Part shown: positions 15,637 to 22,537 of the stretch, piece by piece
Layout of the letters: each line of letters starts with the position of its first letter
Numbering within the stretch: position 1 is the stretch's first letter
NCBI GenBank assembly: GCA_965224745.1
Contig: CBDCZY010000003.1
Location: 444,819 to 508,818 of the forward strand
DNA: 64,000 nucleotides
Source: CBDCZY01 sp965224745
Lineage (GTDB): Bacteria > Pseudomonadota > Gammaproteobacteria > Methylococcales > Methylomonadaceae
Reading direction: 5' to 3'
Position numbers and translations under genes: made by a program
Notes under the pieces: generated by a model
What the model saw: the letters and a program-made list of their open reading frames with translations, nothing else
What the model was told of the DNA's origin: nothing
Databases searched by the model: none

Positions 15637-17499
15637 ATGAATGCTAGAGCTCAGAGTCAAGTGCAGTCGTCGGCTACGCCTTCTTTCACGCCTGCGCCTG
15701 TGAATATTGCTCAGCGTAAATGTGCTTGTGGTGGTTCGGCGGGCTTAAGTGGTGAATGCGCCGAGTGTCAGAAAGATAAGTTAGTTGGGACAAATCATCC
15801 TTTCGTGCAAACGAAGTTGAAGATTAGTCAGCCGAATGACAAATATGAGCAGGAAGCGGATCGAGTGGCGGATGAAGTTATGCGGATGCCGGAGCCGAAG
15901 GTTCAGCGACAACTTGGCGTTGAAGAGGATGAAAATGAGGAGACCATTCAAACTAAACTGATTGCTAGCAAAATTACACCGTTAGTTCAAAGACAGGTTG
16001 CTGACGAAGAAGACGAAGAACAAACGATCCAGACAAAGGCTACAGCCAGTAGAAATAATCCAACGGATTCGAGTGATGTTCAATGTGGGATAGAAAACCT
16101 GAAGCAAAATACAGGTAATCGACTTCCTCAAGACGTTCGTGACTTTATGGAATCCCGCTTTGGGCATAATTTCAATCAAGTGAAAATACATACTGATAAT
16201 AAGGCAGTAACTTCGGCGCAATCACTAAATGCTCGCGCCTATACCTTGGGGCAAGATGTTGTCTTCGGTGCTGGTCAGTATTCGCCAGATACACGAAGCG
16301 GACGGCAACTTCTTGCGCATGAATTAACTCATGTTATTCAGCAGTCAAACGAGAACAAGGTTCAGGTTGTTGATCAAGTGGATAAAACCCGTGGCCCATC
16401 ACGTATTACACGAGATTCACCTTCGGTAATCTATCGGCGTCCTGGAGATGATGATTCTGGATATCGAGAAGCAATCGTAAGTGTCAAATGGTCGAAAGAT
16501 TCAGCGATATTAACGAGGAGGTTAACAGGTGCAATATCCTCAAGTAAAGATTTTAACGTACCGCGTACTGCTATAGTAGTTCCACTCATACCTGCGACAA
16601 AAAGCTTCCACCGAAAACACATTGAACGACATTTAAATGATAAACCATTAAAAGAAGGTGCTTTTGCCAATATTCAAGTATCAGCATTTTATACTCCAGG
16701 GGATATGTTAGAGAACGTGCGTATCGCCGTCGCAGAAGATGTCGGAAAAAATAAACAGCCTGTGGAGCTACCAGAACAAGCATGCGGACCTCAATGCTAT
16801 GACAGTACCGGTAATGTGTTGTCAGATGAGCAACTGCCAGATTCTTGTAGCCAGGTCTGCGTGGATCAACCCAATTTTGTTATTGATGAAGAAACTGAGG
16901 CAGTAAAGAACAAGGACGAGGAGCCAACTAAAGACAAGAAAATATGCGGACCCGACATAACTGATTGGTTAATCAATCAAATAAATGACAACGAAAATAG
17001 TTCAGAGGTTGCCGAAATGCGCAAACGCAATGATGATGATATCACTGGTCTAGATTTAAGTGCTGCTTATGACTGGTATGAATTGGTCAAAACTGGCGGA
17101 CCTTGGGACTTTAAACAGGATCTGGGTGCTTCCATAAGTAGTATTGAGTCTTGCCGACAGAACTGCAGTGGCAGTGTTTTTTCCATTACATTGGATAATC
17201 AGTGCATGACCTTTGAGGTCGCAGCCAATATACACTTTGGCTATGTAGGTCGGGCTGCGGGTTTCAGCGGAGACGTATTGTTGGATGGTGCCTCAATAGC
17301 ACAGATCCTTGAATTTCGCGGAGAAACTAAAGATGATATACGAGATGTTCAAGCAATTAAGAAGGGATTTGATCTCTTCAACACAGGTAGCCCGAATGGG
17401 TTGAACAATACTGGCTTGGAAAAAAATTATTACGATCAACTTCCCTCAAGGGATGGTGACCCAGATGGCTGTGAGCCATGTTCGAAGAAACTTTTGTAG
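15637..17499 (+). CDS. DUF4157 eCIS cargo 2 with toxin-44-like C-terminus
   Basis: An intact 620-residue cargo protein. The leader is almost the same as in cargo 1: the Cys knuckle KCACGGSAGLSGECAECQ, then PNDKYEQEADRVADEVMRMP. DUF4157 follows, with FGHNFNQVKIHTD and HELTH at 228-232. A variable middle (about 250-440) contains a Cys cluster (CGPQCYDSTGNV). The C-terminal 140 residues include PWDFKQDLG and IHFGYVGRAAGFSGD (about 532-546), which resembles the polymorphic toxin type 44 family (a proposed nuclease-like or peptidase-like toxin; activity not settled). The TAG stop is supplied by the end of a 108-bp inverted-repeat element, so the original C-terminus may have been longer. No immunity gene is evident downstream. 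Confidence 0.85.
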   Translation: MNARAQSQVQSSATPSFTPAPVNIAQRKCACGGSAGLSGECAECQKDKLVGTNHPFVQTKLKISQPNDKYEQEADRVADEVMRMPEPKVQRQLGVEEDENEETIQTKLIASKITPLVQRQVADEEDEEQTIQTKATASRNNPTDSSDVQCGIENLKQNTGNRLPQDVRDFMESRFGHNFNQVKIHTDNKAVTSAQSLNARAYTLGQDVVFGAGQYSPDTRSGRQLLAHELTHVIQQSNENKVQVVDQVDKTRGPSRITRDSPSVIYRRPGDDDSGYREAIVSVKWSKDSAILTRRLTGAISSSKDFNVPRTAIVVPLIPATKSFHRKHIERHLNDKPLKEGAFANIQVSAFYTPGDMLENVRIAVAEDVGKNKQPVELPEQACGPQCYDSTGNVLSDEQLPDSCSQVCVDQPNFVIDEETEAVKNKDEEPTKDKKICGPDITDWLINQINDNENSSEVAEMRKRNDDDITGLDLSAAYDWYELVKTGGPWDFKQDLGASISSIESCRQNCSGSVFSITLDNQCMTFEVAANIHFGYVGRAAGFSGDVLLDGASIAQILEFRGETKDDIRDVQAIKKGFDLFNTGSPNGLNNTGLEKNYYDQLPSRDGDPDGCEPCSKKLL

Positions 17500-17603
17500 G
17501 ATGCATTTGTTGCACCAAACAAAGGCAAGGTAACAACGAACAATGAATATTTTACGAGCTCATTAAAAAAACGGATACCCATGGTGCATAAAATGCACCC
17601 TAC
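17496..17603. repeat. 108-bp palindromic-ended repeat (MITE/REPIN-like)
   Basis: The ends GTAGGATGCATTTGTTGCAC (17496-17515) and, reverse complemented, GTAGGGTGCATTTTATGCAC (17603-17584) match at about 17 of 20 positions. The right arm itself holds the hairpin GGTGCAT-AAA-ATGCACC (17583-17599). The element supplies the TAG stop codon of cargo 2. A decayed relative lies after cargo 1. Confidence 0.6.
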
Positions 17604-17714
17604 TTTTGAACAATTGATTAATGTCAAATTATCGGAGAGCGAAGGGTGTGATTAAAAGTGATGCAACATGTTAAGATTGTATTTTATAGAGTTGAAATAT
17701 AAAAGAAAATATAC

Positions 17715-17996
17715 ATGAACAAAACCATCCCCGAAAAAGATATAAAGCTACTCGAACTTCTAAATGAACATCCCATACTACGCCATCGTGTTGAGGCATT
17801 AATGGCTATCGTAGAAGATGACGATGAAACGATTGAGAAAGCGGATGCAGCGGAGCAACGCGTCATTGAAGAGGTTCGAAAAATAGGTCACGCAGCACTT
17901 TCCGAGTGGGCAGAAAGTAAAAATAAGCGCAATGAAGCTGAATTGAAAGAACAACCCGAATTACGTATTGCAGGAAAAAAAACTGTGGTGGCATAG
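17715..17996 (+). CDS. ISKra4-type transposase, N-terminal frame
   Basis: A 93-residue acidic N-terminal part of the transposase. It ends at an A8 run (17971-17980 region) where the reading frame would have to slip to enter the 354-residue downstream frame. ISKra4-family subgroups are known to use such frameshifting, so this may be programmed rather than damage. Confidence 0.75.
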   Translation: MNKTIPEKDIKLLELLNEHPILRHRVEALMAIVEDDDETIEKADAAEQRVIEEVRKIGHAALSEWAESKNKRNEAELKEQPELRIAGKKTVVA

Positions 17997-19032
17997 TACC
18001 TTTGATATTATCGAAATTGAAGAAACCCTCTTTCGTGAGTCAACCCATATCGTTCGTACTTTTTCAGATCAAGCGAATGTGACCTGCCGAAGTACCTCGA
18101 CGCCTTTACAACGGGCCATCACAGATTTTGGAGCAGACCAGCCATTTGGCCAAGTCAACGCTAAACTCCAAGAACATTATGGAATAGAGGTACCGGTGAG
18201 TAGTATTAGGTTCATCACAGAGCATCATGGCAAAGCGATATTTGAACAAACAGACCTTGTCAGTGACTGGCCAGATACCTCAGGTACAAAACACGTCATT
18301 GCAGAGACAGATGGAGGCATGGTTCCTGTGGTGACCATTGATCCTGAAGCAAAAGATAAGCGAAAAGAAAAAACACTGGGCTGGCAAGAACTGCGACTTT
18401 GTATTGCCCATGAATGTGGCAGTCGGACGCTGCATTATGGAGGAAACTTTTCTGGGGGTATTGAAGAAACAGGTCGCCAGTTATTTGATTGCGCGATGAA
18501 TGTAAACTTTGGCCAACAAACACACGTGCATTCGGTAGGCGATGGCGCATCCTGGATCAAGCGCCAAGTGGATGAACAATTTGGCGAAAATGGAACCTAT
18601 TTAATCGACTTAATGCATCTTTGTGAATACTTGGCAGAAGCGGCACCTAGCTGTACAGGTGACTCGGCATTATGGTTAGATGAACAAAAACAACGTTTGA
18701 AAATCAATCAGGCCAGCCTTGTTCTTGAAACCCTATTGCCGTTTCTTGAACCATCCGAAACGGATGATGAGAAAGCGCCGGTTCGTAGGGCTTACCGCTA
18801 CTTGAGAAATCGTCTGGATCAAGTTGATTATCAAGGTGCGATAGAAAAAGGACTTCCAATCGGTTCAGGTGAAATTGAAAGCGCTCACCGTTACATTGTT
18901 CAAGCTCGGCTTAAGCGTCCTGGAGCTTGGTGGTCACCCAATAATATAGATTATATGTTGGCTTTGCGATTATGTAGAATCAATCAACGATGGGAAAATT
19001 ACTGGCAAGATGTTAGGCAAAAGGCGGCATGA
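17968..19032 (+). CDS. ISKra4-type transposase, catalytic frame
   Basis: A 354-residue catalytic region. Typical segments are VIAETDGGMVP, HVHSVGDGASWI, LIDLMHLCEYLAE and PIGSGEIESAHRYIVQARLK. It is expressed either through frameshifting from the upstream frame or not at all, since no convincing start is seen. All recognisable motifs are present. Confidence 0.85.
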   Translation: MQEKKLWWHSTFDIIEIEETLFRESTHIVRTFSDQANVTCRSTSTPLQRAITDFGADQPFGQVNAKLQEHYGIEVPVSSIRFITEHHGKAIFEQTDLVSDWPDTSGTKHVIAETDGGMVPVVTIDPEAKDKRKEKTLGWQELRLCIAHECGSRTLHYGGNFSGGIEETGRQLFDCAMNVNFGQQTHVHSVGDGASWIKRQVDEQFGENGTYLIDLMHLCEYLAEAAPSCTGDSALWLDEQKQRLKINQASLVLETLLPFLEPSETDDEKAPVRRAYRYLRNRLDQVDYQGAIEKGLPIGSGEIESAHRYIVQARLKRPGAWWSPNNIDYMLALRLCRINQRWENYWQDVRQKAA

Positions 19033-19066
19033 TGAAAATTTAGTCTTGCATCACTTTTAATCGTAC

Positions 19067-19480
19067 CCGATCGACATACTAAAATAGACTGGGCGCATTT
19101 AATCAAAGAATTGGTTGATCAGTATTTTCCGGACAAGAAAATTGTTCTGGTGATGGATAATTTAAATACGCATAAGTTGAGTTCATTATATGACGCGTTT
19201 GAACCAGAAGAAGCAAAACGCATTGCTGAAAGACTGGAGCTTCATTATACGCCGAAGCATGGCAGTTGGCTGGATATGGCAGAGATCGAGATCGGGGTGT
19301 TAAGTCGCCAGTGCCTGAATCGAAGAATACCTGACCAAGACACATTACGAACTGAAATAAACGCATGGCAAGAACAACGCAATCAAAAAGCTGTTGGTGT
19401 GAACTGGCGATTTACGACTGAGGATGCCAGAATAAAACTGAAATCACTCTATCCTTCAATACAATGTTGATGGAGTACTA
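19067..19480 (+). pseudogene. IS630-family transposase, 3' remnant
   Basis: From CCGATCGACATAC on, this segment matches the IS630 element at 39705-40932 to its right end (GTAC then TA at 19479-19480). The frame 19111-19470 encodes the last 119 residues (VLVMDNLNTHKLSSLYDAF, SWLDMAEIEIGVLSRQC). The 5' part is missing where the ISKra4 element abuts, so it is inactive. Confidence 0.9.
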
Positions 19481-19545
19481 GTTTTGAATGCGATTTTTTT
19501 AAGAAGGTGGCTTAAAGAAGTGTCCTGTTTTTGTTGACCATTACA
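19481..19545 (+). mobile_element. right-end remnant of IS3-family type 2
   Basis: Bases from TTTTGAATGCG to TTGACCATTACA match the last 60 or so bases of the IS3 element ending at 45401. The IS630 element had inserted at a TA here. Only the right end survives. Confidence 0.8.
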
Positions 19546-19582
19546 AAAGCTGGTGGGTTCGTATAATGGACTAAAGTCCGGA

Positions 19583-20102
19583 TACGGGTCGCAAGACCCG
19601 TTTACGCCTCAGTCTTAAAATTGTCGTCACCTTTTGGCTCAAAATGGTGCTCTAAATAATTCTTGATCATTTCTTCTGTTAATTCGCCAGATGTCATACA
19701 GAAATATCCTCGAGCCCAAAAATGTCGCCCCCAATATCTCTTTTTTAAATCAGGGAAACTTTCAAATATTTTAGAAGCACTTCTCCCTTGTATTCTTCTC
19801 ATTATTTCGCTAGGTGCTAAATTTGGTGGTGCTGATACTAGCAAATGTACATGGTCTTTACTCACTACTCCTTTTAATATTTCAATTTCAAATGCCTCAC
19901 AAGTTTGCCGAATTAATTCTCGTACTTTTAATCCAACATCTCCTCTTAATATTTGATATCTATACTTCGTCACAAATACAAAATGATACTGGATTTTAAA
20001 AACTGTATGACTGCCATATCTATATTCCATAGCACCTCCTAAACTAATGTCTAAAATGGCTATTCTAAATCATAGATAAATCTGACCGCCTAAAGGCGGT
20101 GG
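19583..20102 (-). mobile_element. IS200/IS605-type element 1
   Basis: A single-gene element bounded by hairpins of the kind TnpA recognises: CGGGTCGCAAGACCCG (19588-19603 region) after the gene and ACCGCCTAAAGGCGGT (about 20087-20102) before it. No inverted repeats or target duplication are expected for this family. Exact ends are uncertain. Confidence 0.75.
19602..20030 (-). CDS. tnpA: IS200/IS605 TnpA transposase
   Basis: A 142-residue HUH single-strand transposase. The HUH pair is in KDHVHLLVS, and YHFVFVTKYRY is the family N-terminus. The C-terminal helix carries the tyrosine region (MIKNYLEHHF). The start has AGGAGGT just upstream on the minus strand. It appears intact. Confidence 0.9.
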   Translation of the reverse strand: MEYRYGSHTVFKIQYHFVFVTKYRYQILRGDVGLKVRELIRQTCEAFEIEILKGVVSKDHVHLLVSAPPNLAPSEIMRRIQGRSASKIFESFPDLKKRYWGRHFWARGYFCMTSGELTEEMIKNYLEHHFEPKGDDNFKTEA

Positions 20103-20244
20103 TTTTAACCTTTATTAGGGACTAATAAATGAGTTAGGTTCTCCTACAGAGGACTTGCACCTCATTAGTTCACGCCCATGCTAGGCGTACACCAGGCGTT
20201 GCAGCTGAACTTAGCGTAATGCCTTTGCCTGAGAAAATTTTGTC

Positions 20245-20272
20245 TTGATTAACACGTATTCCGTGCTATCAT
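20245..20272 (+). promoter_or_regulatory. promoter of toxin-antitoxin cassette 1
   Basis: TTGATT (20245-20250) and TATCAT (20267-20272) with a 16-bp spacer. Transcription would start about at 20279, the first base of the GTG start codon, implying a leaderless message. The spacer holds the inverted repeat CACG-TATTC-CGTG, a likely antitoxin operator. Confidence 0.5.
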
Positions 20273-20278
20273 GTTCTT

Positions 20279-20572
20279 GTGATCGTATCGTTCAAGGATA
20301 AAGCTACCGAAGATATATTTAACGGAGTTAATTCAAGACAGGCCAGAAAAGCTTGCCCACAAACATTGTGGCGAATTGCGGCAAGGAAATTAGATCAATT
20401 AGATTCAGTTCAGGCCTTGGAAGAATTAAAGGTTCCTCCGGGGAACCGGTTGGAAGGCCTTTCTGGAGATAGAGAAAATTCGTACAGCATCCGTATCAAT
20501 GAACAATATCGAATTTGTTTTACCTGGGAAGAATTAGACCCAGCAAATGTAGAAATAACTGATTATCATTGA
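20279..20572 (+). CDS. higB: HigB/RelE-type toxin (killer protein family)
   Basis: A 97-residue type II toxin of the plasmid maintenance killer family, an mRNA interferase acting on the ribosome. Conserved segments are MIVSFKDKATEDIF, LRLEGLSGDR-like LEGLSGDRENSYSIRINEQYR and the final EITDYH. The start is GTG at 20279, with no ribosome binding site between it and the predicted transcription start. The antitoxin follows after 9 bp, and an attC site overlaps the antitoxin's stop region, so the pair is an integron cassette. Confidence 0.88.
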   Translation: MIVSFKDKATEDIFNGVNSRQARKACPQTLWRIAARKLDQLDSVQALEELKVPPGNRLEGLSGDRENSYSIRINEQYRICFTWEELDPANVEITDYH

Positions 20573-20581
20573 AGGTAAAAT

Positions 20582-20899
20582 ATGATGAGAGTTCCGACCC
20601 ATAGAGAACCCACCCATCCAGGGGAAATGTTACGAGAAGAATTTCTTGTCCCCATGAACATAACGCAACGTGAGCTGGCGGAGGCGATTCGTGTTCCTTA
20701 TCAGCGCATTAATGAGTTAGTTAATCAAAAGCGAGGGGTAACTCCAAGCACAGCTTTACGGTTGGGCAAGTTTTTTGGCATATCGCCTGGTTTTTGGCTA
20801 AACCTTCAAATGAGGTGGGAGTTATATAAAGCACAAAAGATTGAGAAAAATGAAATTGAATCAATTCAAGATTTTAAGCATGTGCAAAAAATGGCATAA
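20582..20899 (+). CDS. higA: HigA-type antitoxin
   Basis: A 105-residue antitoxin with the family head HPGEMLREEFLVPMNITQ and an XRE helix-turn-helix (QRELAEAIRVPYQRINELVN). It neutralises the toxin encoded just upstream and represses the shared promoter. Two adjacent ATG codons are possible starts. The TAA stop (20897-20899) lies inside the attC R'' box GCATAAC at 20894-20900. Confidence 0.9.
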   Translation: MMRVPTHREPTHPGEMLREEFLVPMNITQRELAEAIRVPYQRINELVNQKRGVTPSTALRLGKFFGISPGFWLNLQMRWELYKAQKIEKNEIESIQDFKHVQKMA

Positions 20900-20950
20900 C
20901 GAACAAGGTTAGATTGTGATCGCGAAGCGAGCCACAATCTGAACCGTTTG
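20894..20950 (+). other. attC site interrupted by a group II intron
   Basis: It begins with GCATAAC and contains the inverted arms GATTGTG and CACAATC, like the sites at 31603 and 43853. Those two continue CGTTTG-TTGGAC, whereas this one reads CGTTTG and then intron sequence. The break falls exactly between the G and TT of the R' box G^TTRRRY, the integron crossover point. Confidence 0.75.
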
Positions 20951-20990
20951 GTCGAGTAAGCAAGGGGAACCTCCCCCCAAGCTTCTCACA

Positions 20991-21024
20991 GAACCGTACG
21001 TGAACCTCTCGATTCATACGGCTC
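20991..21024 (-). ncRNA. group II intron domain V
   Basis: A 34-nt hairpin starting GAGCCGTATG and ending CGTACGGTTC, with a GAGA tetraloop and the conserved catalytic AGC triad at its start. This is the most conserved element of the intron ribozyme. Confidence 0.85.
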
Positions 21025-21035
21025 TTATCATTCAG

Positions 21036-21158
21036 TCAAGCCCGTAGCAAATTCCAGTGCATAAAATAACTTGGATACTTGCACTTTATGCGCTTAACCC
21101 AATTTTCCGCCGTCCTAAAATTACTACCGTGCTTCTTATATTTCCTGATCACCCATCG
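21036..21158 (-). pseudogene. group II intron maturase, C-terminal fragment
   Basis: Forty residues before a TGA: RWVIRKYKKHG, then ENWVKRIKCKYPSYFMHW. The pattern of an Arg/Lys-rich stretch followed by F-x-HW is the end of group II intron reverse transcriptase/maturases. The rest of the gene is missing at the junction with the IS3 fragment at 21161. Confidence 0.75.
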
Positions 21159-21160
21159 AT

Positions 21161-21381
21161 TGTAATGGTCAAGTTTTCTTGGAAAGATTTTAAGCCGCTT
21201 TTTTCATTTCTTTAGTTTTTTGATGTGGTGTTTTGTAATCAATAGCAGAATGGAGCCTTTTATAATTGTAAAAGCTAATATAGCCAGTCACGGCACTCTC
21301 TACCGCAGAATGATTAATAAAACTCAAATAATTCAGTCGCTCTGTTTTTAAATTCCTAAAAAACCTCTCCATCACAGCATT
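21161..21381 (-). mobile_element. IS3 type 1, inverted 3' fragment
   Basis: It starts with the terminal TGTAATGGTC and carries the last 61 codons of orfB (21190-21375 on the minus strand, MERFFRNLKTERLNYLSFIN). Several substitutions separate it from the two full copies, so it is an older insertion. It ends abruptly 9 bp before the next copy. Confidence 0.85.
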
Positions 21382-21455
21382 GACGCTCCTTGTAATGGTC
21401 TAATAATCTTGGAAGGATTTATAGCTTATAATCCAACCCAAAATTAGGATAAAAA

Positions 21456-21779
21456 ATGACCGAAATAACCACAGTAAAACCTAAAACAACCTTCACCACA
21501 GAACAGCGTCTAGACTACGCTAAACTCATGGTAAATGAAGGATATACCAATAAGCAGGTAATGGAAATATCAGGAGCAGGTGACTCTGCTGTGAGGCGAT
21601 GGAAAAAGCAATATTTAGATGAACTCAAAGGTAATACACCTCAGGATAAGCAAGCGTTAACCCCAGAACAACAGAAAATACAAAGCCTAGAGAAGCAATT
21701 ATGGCGAGCTAAAAGGGATAATGAAATACTAAAAAAGGCCACAGCCTTCTTTGTTCGAGACAACAACAATCTGAATTGA
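21456..21779 (+). CDS. IS3 transposase OrfA
   Basis: Identical in protein to the OrfA at 12420 (107 residues, helix-turn-helix plus coiled coil), including the A6G slip site. Its partner orfB is broken, so it cannot yield a working transposase. Confidence 0.88.
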   Translation: MTEITTVKPKTTFTTEQRLDYAKLMVNEGYTNKQVMEISGAGDSAVRRWKKQYLDELKGNTPQDKQALTPEQQKIQSLEKQLWRAKRDNEILKKATAFFVRDNNNLN

Positions 21780-22537
21780 TTGTTGAAATAAAGAAGGCTT
21801 CTCCAGGCTATCAAACAACAGAGCTTTGCACACTATTTAATATAGCTCTCAGTACACACTACTATCAGATTAATAATCAAATGAGCGATGAAGAACAAGA
21901 AACCATAGAACAAATTAAATTGATAGCCATTGAAACTCAGCATACCTATGGTAAACGAAGGACTCAGGTTGAATTAGCTAACAGAGGGATTGAAATAGGC
22001 GTTTATAAAACAGCTTCATTAATGAAAAAATCGAATGTCATTGCCATAAAACCTAAAAAGCGACACAGCTATCCAGCGGGAGAAGTCCACAAGAAAGCGG
22101 ATCATTTACTTAAACGACAGTTTAATCCCAGTACTGTTCATACGCACTGGGTAGGTGACATTACCTACATTAAAACCTATACAGGCTGGAGCTATTTAGC
22201 TTGTATACTTGATCTTGGGTCAAGAGAAATTATGGGCTGGGCATTATCAGAAGAACCCAATGCAGAGCTTGCAAAGTCAGCATTAGAACATGCGATTAAT
22301 AAACACAAGCCAGATACTCAACAATTAATGTTTCATTCAGACCAAGGGGTTCAATATTCAGCCAATCTATTTGTTGATTATCTTCATGACTTGGATATAA
22401 CACAAAGTATGAGCCGTCGAGCTAATTGCTGGGATAATGCTGTGATGGAGCGGTTTTTTAGGAATTTAAAAACAGAGAGGCTGAACTATTTGAGTTTTAT
22501 TAATTACTCCTCTGTAGTCAGTGCTGTGACTAGCTAG
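21776..22537 (+). pseudogene. IS3 transposase OrfB, split by ISNCY
   Basis: The first 252 codons match the OrfB at 12740 through the whole DDE core. The frame ends at TAG created by the ISNCY insertion after ACTAGCTA (22529-22536). The remaining codons (YISFYNYKRLHSAIDYKTPH) lie at 24224-24314. Confidence 0.9.

Larger units (their letters stand above)
17650..19062 (+). mobile_element. ISKra4-family element 1
   Basis: Inverted ends GATTAAAAGTGATGCA (17650-17665) and TGCATCACTTTTAATC (19047-19062) bound two overlapping transposase frames. It sits between the cargo-2 repeat and an IS630 remnant and has cut off the 5' part of the latter. Confidence 0.8.
20951..21160 (-). mobile_element. group II intron, 3' remnant
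   Basis: On the minus strand the segment ends in a domain VI-like stem (AAGC/GCTT and GGGG/CCCC arms, 20960-20985 region) and terminates in AC. Upstream of that is a 34-nt domain V and the end of the maturase gene. The 5' bulk was lost where an IS3 fragment joins at 21161. Its location in attC, opposite to the cassette genes, is typical of class C attC-type introns. Confidence 0.8.

Noticed and set aside
17583..17599. GGTGCAT-AAA-ATGCACC as a rho-independent terminator after cargo 2
   Set aside because: No T run follows, and the hairpin is one arm of the inverted-repeat element.
20120..20240. Possible attC before the first toxin-antitoxin cassette (TGAACTTAGCGTAATGCC)
   Set aside because: The R' box is altered (GTAATGC) and no paired R'' box was found; left unannotated.
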